From positions 1-64,000 of the forward strand of contig NZ_JAOQJL010000019.1 of assembly GCF_025566965.1 (NCBI RefSeq): a stretch of DNA of 64,000 nt. Reading direction: 5' to 3'. The position numbers were made by a program, and so were the translations under genes. Source of the DNA: Blautia_A ammoniilytica (GTDB lineage: Bacteria; Bacillota; Clostridia; Lachnospirales; Lachnospiraceae). Positions 25,925-33,671 of the stretch are shown piece by piece. Numbering within the stretch: the stretch's first letter is position 1; every line of letters begins with the position of its first letter. Under the pieces are notes generated by a model that was not told the origin of the DNA, made no database searches, and was given only the letters and a program-made list of their open reading frames with translations.

Positions 25925-26458
25925 ATGGATATACGTATTGAAAAAACAAAACAAAGCATTATCAATGCTTTTATTGAAATCCGGTCACGCAAGGAAGTAG
26001 AACGGATCACAGTGAAAGAATTATGTGAAAAAGCCCGGATCAATAAATCCACTTTTTACGCCCATTATAAGGATATCTATGATCTTTCTGATCAACTGGA
26101 AACAGAACTGGTGGATTCGATTATGGAGAATTTCAACCATCCTGAAAATCTGCTCCAAAATCCTGCTGATTTTACAAAAGAAATCTTTATGGGATATATG
26201 GCTAAAGATACCCTGATCCGTACCCTTTTTTCCGGAAGCCGCAGCAAGTTCCTTGTTCAGAAAATGGAATCTGCCCTGAAAGCCCTTGTTTTCTCTGTCT
26301 ATCCTGATTATCGCAAGGATCCCCAGCTGAACATTATGTTGTCCTACCTTCTTTATGGGAGTTATTACGCTTTTTATGAAAACCGCAAGTACGGAGACGC
26401 CTCTGTGATCAATTCGATTTCCCAATTCACTGCCAGACTTTTACCTGCATTTACATAA
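25925..26458 (+). CDS. TetR-family regulator
   Basis: This 177-residue protein has a TetR-type N-terminal domain (IEKTKQSIINAFIEI, ITVKELCEKARINKSTFYAHYKDIYDL) and a variable all-helical C-terminal domain. The start MDIRIEKTK is preceded by GGGAGG. It is divergent from glgB and might regulate it, though nothing in the sequence proves this. The C-terminus resembles members that end in YAFYENRKYGD, whose ligands are mostly unknown. Confidence 0.88.
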   Translation: MDIRIEKTKQSIINAFIEIRSRKEVERITVKELCEKARINKSTFYAHYKDIYDLSDQLETELVDSIMENFNHPENLLQNPADFTKEIFMGYMAKDTLIRTLFSGSRSKFLVQKMESALKALVFSVYPDYRKDPQLNIMLSYLLYGSYYAFYENRKYGDASVINSISQFTARLLPAFT

Positions 26459-26473
26459 ATAAAGTTAAAAAGA

Positions 26474-26502
26474 AAGGGCTGCCTATTCCCAGACAGTCCC
26501 TT
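26474..26502. terminator. Bidirectional terminator between the TetR gene and the fumarase operon
   Basis: AAGGG-CTG and CAG-CCCTT arms (26474-26502) are flanked by A-rich and T-rich runs on both sides; it ends both the TetR gene and the long fumarate operon. Confidence 0.75.
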
Positions 26503-26537
26503 CTTTTCTAATTGCAGACACTTTCCTGCATCACAGA

Positions 26538-27098
26538 TTATTCGTGCTCCTTCAGATATTTGGCACGGCCTTCTTCATAAAGGTTATTGCCTTCGCTGTC
26601 AATAATAACTACCAGCGGCATATCCTCTACGTAAAGCTTTCTGAGAGCCTCTGCGCCCAGATCCTCATACGCGATCAGTTCTGCCTTCTTGATACATCTG
26701 GCAAGAAGTGCACCTGCACCGCCGATGGCTCCAAAATAAACACCGGAGTATTTCTTCATTGCATCCACAACCTCCGGAAGACGGGCACCTTTTCCGATCA
26801 TTCCTCTTGCTCCAACAGACATCATAGTGGGTGCATAAGCATCCATACGTCCGCTGGTGGTAGGGCCTGCAGAGCCGATCACTTTTCCTGGTTTTGCAGG
26901 AGTAGGTCCCACATAATAAATGGTGGCATCCGTCGGATCAAAGGGAAGCTTTTCTCCCTTTGCCAGTGCTTCGCACATTCTTTTGTGTCCTGCATCCCTG
27001 GATGTATAAATAGTTCCTGTAAGCAGTACCTGATCTCCGGCATGAAGTGTTTTGGCCAGTTCCTCAGTAAGAGGCAGTGTAATATGTCTTCTCTCCAT
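26538..27098 (-). CDS. Class I fumarase, beta subunit
   Basis: This 186-residue subunit of the oxygen-sensitive [4Fe-4S] fumarate hydratase matches the C-terminal half of FumA. Markers are GDQVLLTGTIYTSRDAGHKRM, YYVGPTPAKPGKVIGSAGPTTSGRMDAY and GKGARLPEVVDAMKKYSGVYFGAIGGAGAL. Its ATG directly follows the TAA of the alpha subunit. It interconverts malate and fumarate. It is the last gene of the large fumarate cluster. Tartrate dehydratase beta subunits look similar, but the company of fumarate reductase and malate dehydrogenase favours fumarase. Confidence 0.93.
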   Translation of the reverse strand: MERRHITLPLTEELAKTLHAGDQVLLTGTIYTSRDAGHKRMCEALAKGEKLPFDPTDATIYYVGPTPAKPGKVIGSAGPTTSGRMDAYAPTMMSVGARGMIGKGARLPEVVDAMKKYSGVYFGAIGGAGALLARCIKKAELIAYEDLGAEALRKLYVEDMPLVVIIDSEGNNLYEEGRAKYLKEHE

Positions 27099-27941
27099 TT
27101 AGATCACCTCCGTTTTATGACGGGTCACATGGCAGTTGATATTTACTGCACAAGGCATTCCGGCAATATGAGTTGGCATTGTCTCAATGTTCAGACCGAT
27201 CGCTGTGGTTTTTCCACCAAAGCCCTGTGGTCCGATTCCCAGTTTATTCACCTTTTCCAGCATTTCTTTTTCAAGATCAGCATAGAATGGATCCGGGTTT
27301 TCAGTATCGATAGGGCGCATCAGTGCTTTTTTTGCAAGAAGAGCACATTTATCAAAGGTACCTCCGATACCTACACCAACCACCATTGGCGGACATGGGT
27401 TAGGACCTGCAGTCTCAACTGCTTCCAGGATGAAATCCTTGATTCCCTGAAGTCCGGCTGAAGGCTTGAACATACGGATCATGCTCATATTCTCACTTCC
27501 AAAGCCTTTCGGGCCTACCGTGATCTTAATGTTTTCACCAGGTACGATCTCTGTGTAAAGCATAGCCGGTGTATTGTCTCCTGTGTTTCCTCTGCGGACA
27601 GGATCCTTTACAACAGATTTTCTCAGATATCCATTAGTATAGCCTCTGCGCACACCTTCATCTACTGCCTCACGAAGATCTCCGCCTGTGATATGTACAT
27701 CCTGACCTATTTCCAGGAACACACATGCCATTCCTGTATCCTGGCAGATCGGCACACATTCACTGTCAGCAATCTCATAGTTCTGGATGATATCATCCAA
27801 AACACCTTTTGCAATCTCTCCGTCTTCACATGCACGGCAATTTTTGATGGCACACTTTACATCTTCCGGAAGATGCTCATTTGCCTGTATGCAAAGTTTT
27901 TCCACTACGTCTGTGATCTGGCTTGCTAAAATCTCACGCAT
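27099..27941 (-). CDS. Class I fumarase, alpha subunit
   Basis: This 280-residue subunit provides the [4Fe-4S] ligands (CVPICQDTGMACVF near residue 59; GPNPCPPMVVGVGIGGTFDKCALLAKKAL near 185). I chose the ATG reading MREILASQ: AGGAGA is nine bases upstream, whereas a GTG three codons earlier would sit on that ribosome site. It follows the flavoprotein gene after a 74-base gap that holds a stem-loop. With the beta subunit it makes fumarate for the reductase encoded upstream in the same operon. Confidence 0.93.
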   Translation of the reverse strand: MREILASQITDVVEKLCIQANEHLPEDVKCAIKNCRACEDGEIAKGVLDDIIQNYEIADSECVPICQDTGMACVFLEIGQDVHITGGDLREAVDEGVRRGYTNGYLRKSVVKDPVRRGNTGDNTPAMLYTEIVPGENIKITVGPKGFGSENMSMIRMFKPSAGLQGIKDFILEAVETAGPNPCPPMVVGVGIGGTFDKCALLAKKALMRPIDTENPDPFYADLEKEMLEKVNKLGIGPQGFGGKTTAIGLNIETMPTHIAGMPCAVNINCHVTRHKTEVI

Positions 27942-27971
27942 ACTACTCACTCTCCTGATTTTTATTTATCA

Positions 27972-28015
27972 TAACTGTTCAGTACTCACCAAAGATACTG
28001 CCTGCTGAATAGTTA
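27972..28015 (-). other. Intercistronic stem-loop between flavoprotein and fumarase genes
   Basis: TAACTGTTCAG (27972-27982) faces CTGAATAGTTA (28005-28015), an 11-base stem with one mismatch. No T run follows of the length expected for a terminator, so mRNA processing or stabilisation is more likely than an operon end. Confidence 0.5.
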
Positions 28016-29638
28016 CTATTTATCAAAACTGTCAACAGTTCCTTCATGTCTTGCATACTTTGGAAGAAGCAGCGGAGAAACGTCCTCAGAATGAAGTCCT
28101 GCTTTTTCCAGTTCCTGGGCATAAGCCTGCACATGATCAAGATTCATCTTTCCAAGAGTGATCTCTTTTACCCTTGCAGCTGCAGCCTTTCCTGCGTCAC
28201 GGCCAAATACGATCACATCCAGAAGAGAATTACCCATCAGACGGTTACGTCCGTGGATTCCTCCAACTGCCTCTCCTGCAACAAGCAGGTTTGGGATCAC
28301 CTTTGTAAATCCGTCTCCGCCGATCTCCAGACCGCCGTTCTGATAATGAAGAGTAGGATATACAAGGATCGGAAGCTTTCTCATATCAATTCCGTAGTTC
28401 ATGTACATACGAAGCATTGCAGGGATTCTCTTTTCAATGGTACCTGCACCGCTCATTTCCTCGATCATCGGAGTATCCAGCCATACACCGGTTCCGATTG
28501 GGGTTTTTACTCCCTTTCCTCTTTCTGTACACTCACGGATAATGGATGCAGCAGCTACGTCACGGGTTTCCAGCGGATGCATAAATGCTTCACCGTCTGC
28601 GTTTACAAGCATAGCACCAATAGAACGTACCTTCTCAGTAACAAGTGCACCAAAGATCTGTGACGGATAAGCAACACCTGTAGGATGATACTGAATGGTA
28701 TCCTGATACAAAAGCGGTGCTCCGGCACGGTATCCAAGTACAAGTCCGTCCGCAGTTGCTCCATAATGGTTGGATGTTGGGAAGCCCTGATAATGCATAC
28801 GTCCTGCACCACCTGTAGCAATGATCACAGTCTTTGCACGGGCTACCATATAATCTCCTGTCTCCATATTCAGAAGAACTGCACCTGCAACCTGTCCCTT
28901 GTCATCTTTGATCAGCTCTACTGCTGAAGTAAATTCCACAACCGGGATCTGACGGTTGATCACTTCATCGCGAAGGGTACGCATGATCTCTGCTCCTGAA
29001 TAATCCTTGCATGCATGCATTCTCTTTCTGGAGGTTCCGCCGCCGTGGGTGGTCATCATATTTCCTTCTGCATCTTTATCAAACATAACACCAAGATCAT
29101 TCAGCCACTGAATGGCATCCGGTGCTTCCATAACCAGTTTTTTCAAAAGTTCCGGTCTTGCAGCAAAATGTCCGCCGCCGAAAGCATCCAGATAATGCTG
29201 TACCGGTGAATCATTTGCTTTGTCAGCTGCCTGGATACCGCCCTCTGCCATCATGGTATTAGCATCACCGATACGCAGCTTTGTAACGATCATAACCTTT
29301 GCTCCGGCTTCGTGAGCTTCAATTGCTGCTGAAGATCCTGCACCGCCGCCGCCGATCACAAGCACATCTACGTCATAATCTACTTTATCAAGATCTACTT
29401 TATCTGTCAGCAGACGACTGTTGGAATGGAGAAGATGTGTCAGCTCTTTTGGAGCTTTCTGGCCTTTATTCGGTCCGATCTTAATCTCAGCAAACGCCTC
29501 TTCCCTGTAATCCGGATGAAAAGCCTTCAAAAGAGTGTCCTTCTCTTCAGCTGTCATTCTTCTAGGTTCCATGCCAATTCGTGAAGGTCTTGTTGCCTCC
29601 ACTTTTTTCACGGATTCCATCATTTCTGGTGTAAACAT
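28016..29638 (-). CDS. Fumarate reductase-type flavoprotein (TfrA/FrdA-like)
   Basis: This 540-residue FAD protein belongs to the succinate dehydrogenase/fumarate reductase/aspartate oxidase family. The Rossmann motif VLVIGGGGAGSSAAIEA is near residue 93 and substrate-site elements are QYHPTGVAYPSQ, YPTLHYQNGGLEI and the C-terminal VAGEAVGGIHGRNRLMGNSLLD. The segment that in membrane FrdA holds the His for covalent FAD (SHTVAAEGG type) reads ANTMMAEGG here, so FAD is probably not covalent, as in archaeal thiol:fumarate reductase and aspartate oxidase. AGGAGG precedes the ATG. Next to the Fe-S subunit, fumarase and Hdr/Flx genes, fumarate reduction in the cytoplasm is the best reading. Confidence 0.85.
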   Translation of the reverse strand: MFTPEMMESVKKVEATRPSRIGMEPRRMTAEEKDTLLKAFHPDYREEAFAEIKIGPNKGQKAPKELTHLLHSNSRLLTDKVDLDKVDYDVDVLVIGGGGAGSSAAIEAHEAGAKVMIVTKLRIGDANTMMAEGGIQAADKANDSPVQHYLDAFGGGHFAARPELLKKLVMEAPDAIQWLNDLGVMFDKDAEGNMMTTHGGGTSRKRMHACKDYSGAEIMRTLRDEVINRQIPVVEFTSAVELIKDDKGQVAGAVLLNMETGDYMVARAKTVIIATGGAGRMHYQGFPTSNHYGATADGLVLGYRAGAPLLYQDTIQYHPTGVAYPSQIFGALVTEKVRSIGAMLVNADGEAFMHPLETRDVAAASIIRECTERGKGVKTPIGTGVWLDTPMIEEMSGAGTIEKRIPAMLRMYMNYGIDMRKLPILVYPTLHYQNGGLEIGGDGFTKVIPNLLVAGEAVGGIHGRNRLMGNSLLDVIVFGRDAGKAAAARVKEITLGKMNLDHVQAYAQELEKAGLHSEDVSPLLLPKYARHEGTVDSFDK

Positions 29639-29650
29639 GGCTCTTCCTCC

Positions 29651-30325
29651 TTATTTCTCAATCTCTCTGTGGTTGTAAAGTTCTTCCATTTCTGTAATAG
29701 GCTTCTGCATGATCTGTTCGATCAGTTCATCATATGCCCCTTCATGGATCTCTTCTACACGTTTCGCCAGATGCTCACTCTTTGGTGCAATATATTTTCC
29801 GGTAAGACGTCTTGCCAGAAGACCAACCATTGGATGGGAAATCTCTGCAGGACAACGCACAGTACAGCAGCCGCATGCGATACAGTCAAAGGACTCTTCT
29901 GCACATTTCTCAAATTCTCCGCGCTGTGCATAAGCGATATACTGCATAACATTCAGGTTCTGTGTGCAGGCTTTTGTGCAGGCATTACATCCGATACAGC
30001 TGTAGATTTCCGGATAAAGTTCCATCATAATACGCTGTTCCGGACGGATCTCATCAATCTCATAGGTTCTCTTGTCTGTTGGGAAGAATGGGATGCTTGC
30101 CACATACATACCTTCCTGTACCTGTGTCTGACAGGCCAGGCAGGTCTTCAGTTCATTTTTTCCTTTGATCCTGTACATGGTTGCACAGGCGCCGCAGAAG
30201 CCATGACGGCAGCCGCAGCCTCTTTTTAAGGTATAACCTGCATATTCCATAGCGGTCATGATCGTAAGATCAGCAGGTACTGTGTATTTTTTTCCAAAGA
30301 AATATACATTTACCATATTTTCCAT
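29651..30325 (-). CDS. Fumarate reductase-type iron-sulfur subunit (TfrB/FrdB N-terminal part)
   Basis: This 224-residue protein has an N-terminal [2Fe-2S] ferredoxin domain (GCGCRHGFCGACATMYR, then CLAC) and two C-terminal [4Fe-4S] sites (CIGCNACTKACTQ near residue 113; CIACGCCTVRCPAE near 146). Methanogen TfrB adds a C-terminal HdrB-like CCG domain; here that domain is missing, but a separate hdrB lies in the same operon. It would pass electrons to the flavoprotein encoded next. No membrane anchor subunit (FrdC/D) is present, consistent with a soluble complex. Confidence 0.88.
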   Translation of the reverse strand: MENMVNVYFFGKKYTVPADLTIMTAMEYAGYTLKRGCGCRHGFCGACATMYRIKGKNELKTCLACQTQVQEGMYVASIPFFPTDKRTYEIDEIRPEQRIMMELYPEIYSCIGCNACTKACTQNLNVMQYIAYAQRGEFEKCAEESFDCIACGCCTVRCPAEISHPMVGLLARRLTGKYIAPKSEHLAKRVEEIHEGAYDELIEQIMQKPITEMEELYNHREIEK

Positions 30326-30367
30326 GTTGTTTGATCCTTTCTTATAGTAGGTAATCGCAGTGCTTCT

Positions 30368-31222
30368 TTAGTACTCATCAGGTAACTGATCGATCTCATC
30401 CAGCCGGAACACCGGTCCGTCCTTGCACACATATTTGGAACCAATATTGCAGCGTCCGCACTTACCGATTCCGCATTTCATACGAAGTTCCAGTGTGGTA
30501 TAAACCTGTGATCTTGAAAAGCCTAGTTCTTCCAATCCCTGAAGAACAAACTTGATCATGATCGGCGGTCCGCACACCAATGCAACTTTATTTGTATCAA
30601 ATCCGATTTCTTTCAGATAGCTAGGAACAAAGCCTACATGTCCGTCCCAGCCCTCCTGCTCACGGTCAATGGTAAGATATACATTTACATCTTTTGCTTT
30701 CATCCATACATTCTGGATCTCTTTCAGCTTAACCAGGTCATCTGCGGATCGGGAACCGTACAGAATATCCACAGTTCCATAATCCTCACGATTGTCCAGC
30801 ACATAATTGATCACAGAACGAAGAGGCGCCAGACCAATACCTCCGGCGATAAACAGAAGATTCTTTCCTTTCAGCTTATCCTCTACCGGGAAATGATTTC
30901 CATAAGGCCCACGCACTGTGATCTCATCTCCAACCTGCAGACTGTGCAGATAAGATGTCAGTTCTCCGCATCTTTTAATACTGAATTCCTGATATTCTTT
31001 ATTGGTAGGGGAAGATGTGATGGAAAACATTCCTTCGCTGACTCCAGGTGCACAAAGCATTGCACACTGTCCGGGCATATGTTCAAAAAGCTTTCCTCCA
31101 TCCGGTGCATTCACACAAAAGGTTTTCACATCCGGAGTTTCCTCGTTAATACTGGTGATAACTCCTACCTTTGGAATCAGAGTATCCAGTTTGTAGTTTT
31201 TATGGCAGGTACATTCACTCAT
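30368..31222 (-). CDS. FAD/NAD(P)-binding oxidoreductase subunit (FlxA/HydG-like)
   Basis: This 284-residue protein has the ferredoxin-NADP reductase fold: FAD domain with GPYGNHFPVED, NAD domain with LLFIAGGIGLAPLRSVI near residue 125 and ALVCGPPIM near 220. The C-terminus has a cysteine cluster (CGIGKCGRC, then C at VCKDGPVF), as in sulfhydrogenase gamma and PyrK. It is the likely NADH entry point. Its start overlaps the preceding stop (ATGA). The class occurs in Flx-Hdr complexes that oxidise NADH. Confidence 0.88.
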   Translation of the reverse strand: MSECTCHKNYKLDTLIPKVGVITSINEETPDVKTFCVNAPDGGKLFEHMPGQCAMLCAPGVSEGMFSITSSPTNKEYQEFSIKRCGELTSYLHSLQVGDEITVRGPYGNHFPVEDKLKGKNLLFIAGGIGLAPLRSVINYVLDNREDYGTVDILYGSRSADDLVKLKEIQNVWMKAKDVNVYLTIDREQEGWDGHVGFVPSYLKEIGFDTNKVALVCGPPIMIKFVLQGLEELGFSRSQVYTTLELRMKCGIGKCGRCNIGSKYVCKDGPVFRLDEIDQLPDEY

Positions 31223-32262
31223 GCTTTTTCTCCTCCCTGCTTTTCAAAGGCTTTGATCACCTTTACAATATTTAATGCTTCCGGACATTTCTCCACACAA
31301 CGTCCACATCCTACACAGGAATACATGCCATCGTTGTTTGCCGGGAAATAAACCAGCTTATGCATAAATCTCTGGCGGAATCTCTGCAGCTGTGTTGTAC
31401 GGTTATTACCACCTGCCATCAGCGTAAAATCAGAATACATGCAGGAATCCCAGCAGCGATAACGCTTTACGCCATGGCCTGTATCATAGTCTTTAATGTC
31501 ATAGCACTGGCAGGTAGGACATACAAAGGTGCAGGTACCACATGCCAGACATGGTTTATACAGTTCATTCCATACAGGAGAATTGAATTTTTCTTCTGTA
31601 GCATTTCCATCCCAACCCTCCAGGGAAAGGTGTGTATAGGGAAGTTTTTCAATAATGGTACGGATTGCTTCTTTTTCCTTAGAAACTGCCTCCTCATCTG
31701 CTGCATCAGCATCCTGAAGAAGCTCCTTCACGCTTTCTGTAAGAGCATTTCCTTTTTCTGTAACAGCTTTCCAGAAAAGCTCTTCACCAATCATCCAGAC
31801 AGCTACATCTGCCACCGGATCTGCTGCATCTGTACCGAAAACCTTGCAGAAACAGGACTCTTCCGGCTCATGGCAGGCCATGGCAACAATAGTCCCATGC
31901 TCACGCCTTGCTGCATAAAAAGTGTCTACCGGATCAGACAGAAATACTTTATCCAGAACCTCCACACCTTTTACATCACAGGCTTTCATTCCAAATACTA
32001 CAAACGGATGCTCTCTTAATGCTTCCGGCTCTACAGACAGCTTCTTGCCATCACGTACACATGTATATAAAGTTTCGCTTTGTGGGAAAAAAGCATCTTT
32101 TCCTGATTTTACAGTTTTCAGGGTTGTAAGATCCACATCTGCATCTTCAGTCCACAGTGCAAAATTTGTTTGCTCTGCTTTTTTTACAGGAAGGATCAGA
32201 TCCTGTTTTTCAGAAATCATCTGGAATAATGCCTTCAGATTTTCTTTTTTTATCTTATACAT
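31219..32262 (-). CDS. 4Fe-4S dicluster subunit (AsrA/HydB/Flx-like)
   Basis: This 347-residue protein has a 4Fe-4S dicluster at the C-terminus (CLACGTCTFVCPTCQC near residue 235; CVGCGRCVEKCPEALN near 320) and an N-terminal domain shared with sulfhydrogenase beta and anaerobic sulfite reductase A (GMKACDVKGVEVLDKVFL, ACHEPEESCFCKVFG). It overlaps the next gene by four bases and starts three bases after the previous one. It probably bridges the NADH module and the Hdr module. Confidence 0.85.
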   Translation of the reverse strand: MYKIKKENLKALFQMISEKQDLILPVKKAEQTNFALWTEDADVDLTTLKTVKSGKDAFFPQSETLYTCVRDGKKLSVEPEALREHPFVVFGMKACDVKGVEVLDKVFLSDPVDTFYAARREHGTIVAMACHEPEESCFCKVFGTDAADPVADVAVWMIGEELFWKAVTEKGNALTESVKELLQDADAADEEAVSKEKEAIRTIIEKLPYTHLSLEGWDGNATEEKFNSPVWNELYKPCLACGTCTFVCPTCQCYDIKDYDTGHGVKRYRCWDSCMYSDFTLMAGGNNRTTQLQRFRQRFMHKLVYFPANNDGMYSCVGCGRCVEKCPEALNIVKVIKAFEKQGGEKA

Positions 32263-32265
32263 ACA

Positions 32266-33240
32266 TTATCCCCTTTCTGCCACAATGCCAGGCTCCACAT
32301 CCTCAAATGTAAAGCTGGTAAGCGGACCTTTTGATTCAGCATCTGCACCTGCCTGATATTCTCCATAGAACTGATCGATGTCTTTGATGAATTTACGGTT
32401 GAAAAGATGAAGAGGAATTCCCTGTGGGCAGACACGGCTGCACTCTCCACAGTCTGTGCATCTTCCTGCTACATGGAATGCACGGATGATGTGGAACATC
32501 TTTTCTTCAAAATCATCCACATTTGCTTTCTGGGCACTGTCAAATTTGGTACTGTCAAATACGCATCTGCGGCAGCTGCATGCAGGACAAGCATTGCGGC
32601 AGGCATTGCAGCGGATACATTTACTCAGTTCTTTCTGGAAGAATTCAAATCTTTCCTTTGGAGACATTGCTTCGATCCGTTCCACTTCTGCAAAGCGGTC
32701 AGCATCTTTTGTATCCTTGGACTCACCGATGATCTCATCATAGATCATATGCTCTTTGCCCTTACATACATGGCATCTTTCCAGCATTGCATCTTTATAG
32801 GAAACAGTTTTGCTGCCATAAATTGTTTCAATTTCAAGGTTCTCGCAATCATCAGTAAGCTTTGCTCCGGTGATTTTCTGGATTCCCTTGATTCCCATTT
32901 TGCGAAGCTTTTCCACATCCAGCTTACCTTTACAGCCTACACCGATAATATAGGCTTTTTCACGGTCTACCCTGTGCTCTTTAATCAGCTGATTAAAGCT
33001 GTATGTGTCACACGGCTTCAGACAGACAAGGGTTTTTCCTTCCAGCTTGGAAGCTTCGATCATCATCTTGCTTAAATTTGCTCCGCAAAAGCCATCGTAA
33101 ACGAATTCATCCAGGCTTTCCGGTGTTTCAAAATATGCTGCTTCAGGATTGTAAGGCAGGTCTCCGGCTCTCCAGCCAAGAACACGGGCTACCGTATTAT
33201 CTGCCAGCAGCTCTTTTGCACGGCTAATCAGTTCCTGCAT
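32266..33240 (-). CDS. 4Fe-4S dicluster subunit with FrhB-like N-terminus (Flx-like)
   Basis: This 324-residue protein has an N-terminal region resembling F420-reducing hydrogenase beta (LVCLKPCDTYSFNQL, IIGVGCKGKLD, ERCHVCKGKEH) and two C-terminal clusters (CIRCNACRNACPACSC near residue 212; CTDCGECSRVCPQG near 265). Its ATG overlaps the end of mvhD by 13 bases. It is a second electron-transfer subunit between HdrA/MvhD and the NADH-binding subunit. I cannot assign FlxB against FlxC from sequence alone. Confidence 0.82.
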   Translation of the reverse strand: MQELISRAKELLADNTVARVLGWRAGDLPYNPEAAYFETPESLDEFVYDGFCGANLSKMMIEASKLEGKTLVCLKPCDTYSFNQLIKEHRVDREKAYIIGVGCKGKLDVEKLRKMGIKGIQKITGAKLTDDCENLEIETIYGSKTVSYKDAMLERCHVCKGKEHMIYDEIIGESKDTKDADRFAEVERIEAMSPKERFEFFQKELSKCIRCNACRNACPACSCRRCVFDSTKFDSAQKANVDDFEEKMFHIIRAFHVAGRCTDCGECSRVCPQGIPLHLFNRKFIKDIDQFYGEYQAGADAESKGPLTSFTFEDVEPGIVAERG

Positions 33241-33671
33241 CTTATATCCTCCAATCTTACATTCTTGCCAAGAGAATGGATCTTCTCCACAAACTCATTC
33301 ATGGTCTGGGAGAACTTAACACCTTCTGCTGCAGATACCCATTCCACACGGGTACGTCCATTTTCCACACCAATAAAATCAAGCATGGAGAACAAAAGTG
33401 TCATTCTTCTTCTTGCATAATAGTTTCCGGTTGTATAATGGCAGTCTCCCGGATGACATCCACAAAGGATCACTCCGTCTGCCCCTTTTTCAAAAGCACG
33501 GAGGATAAACATAGGATTCACACGGCAGGAACATGGAACACGGATGATCTTTACATCTGCCGGATAAACCAGACGGCTGCTTCCTGCCAGGTCTGCACCT
33601 GCATAACTGCACCAGTTGCAGCAGAACGCTACGATTTTAGGCCTGAATTCTTCTTTTGCTTCTATCGACAT
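33228..33671 (-). CDS. mvhD: MvhD/FlxD-like [2Fe-2S] protein
   Basis: This 147-residue protein has the cysteine pattern of MvhD: FCCNWCSYAGAD near residue 18, VPCSCRVNP near 43, and LCGCHPGDCHY near 66. MvhD passes electrons between an input module and HdrA. The start MSIEAKEEF was chosen because its ATG overlaps the hdrA stop and GGAGG lies ten bases upstream; a longer reading would extend 100 bases into hdrA without a ribosome site. Confidence 0.9.
   Translation of the reverse strand: MSIEAKEEFRPKIVAFCCNWCSYAGADLAGSSRLVYPADVKIIRVPCSCRVNPMFILRAFEKGADGVILCGCHPGDCHYTTGNYYARRRMTLLFSMLDFIGVENGRTRVEWVSAAEGVKFSQTMNEFVEKIHSLGKNVRLEDIRCRN

Noticed and set aside
26544..27461. Plus-strand open frame opposite the fumarase genes
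   Set aside because: It runs across two well-supported fumarase genes and shows no domain or ribosome site.
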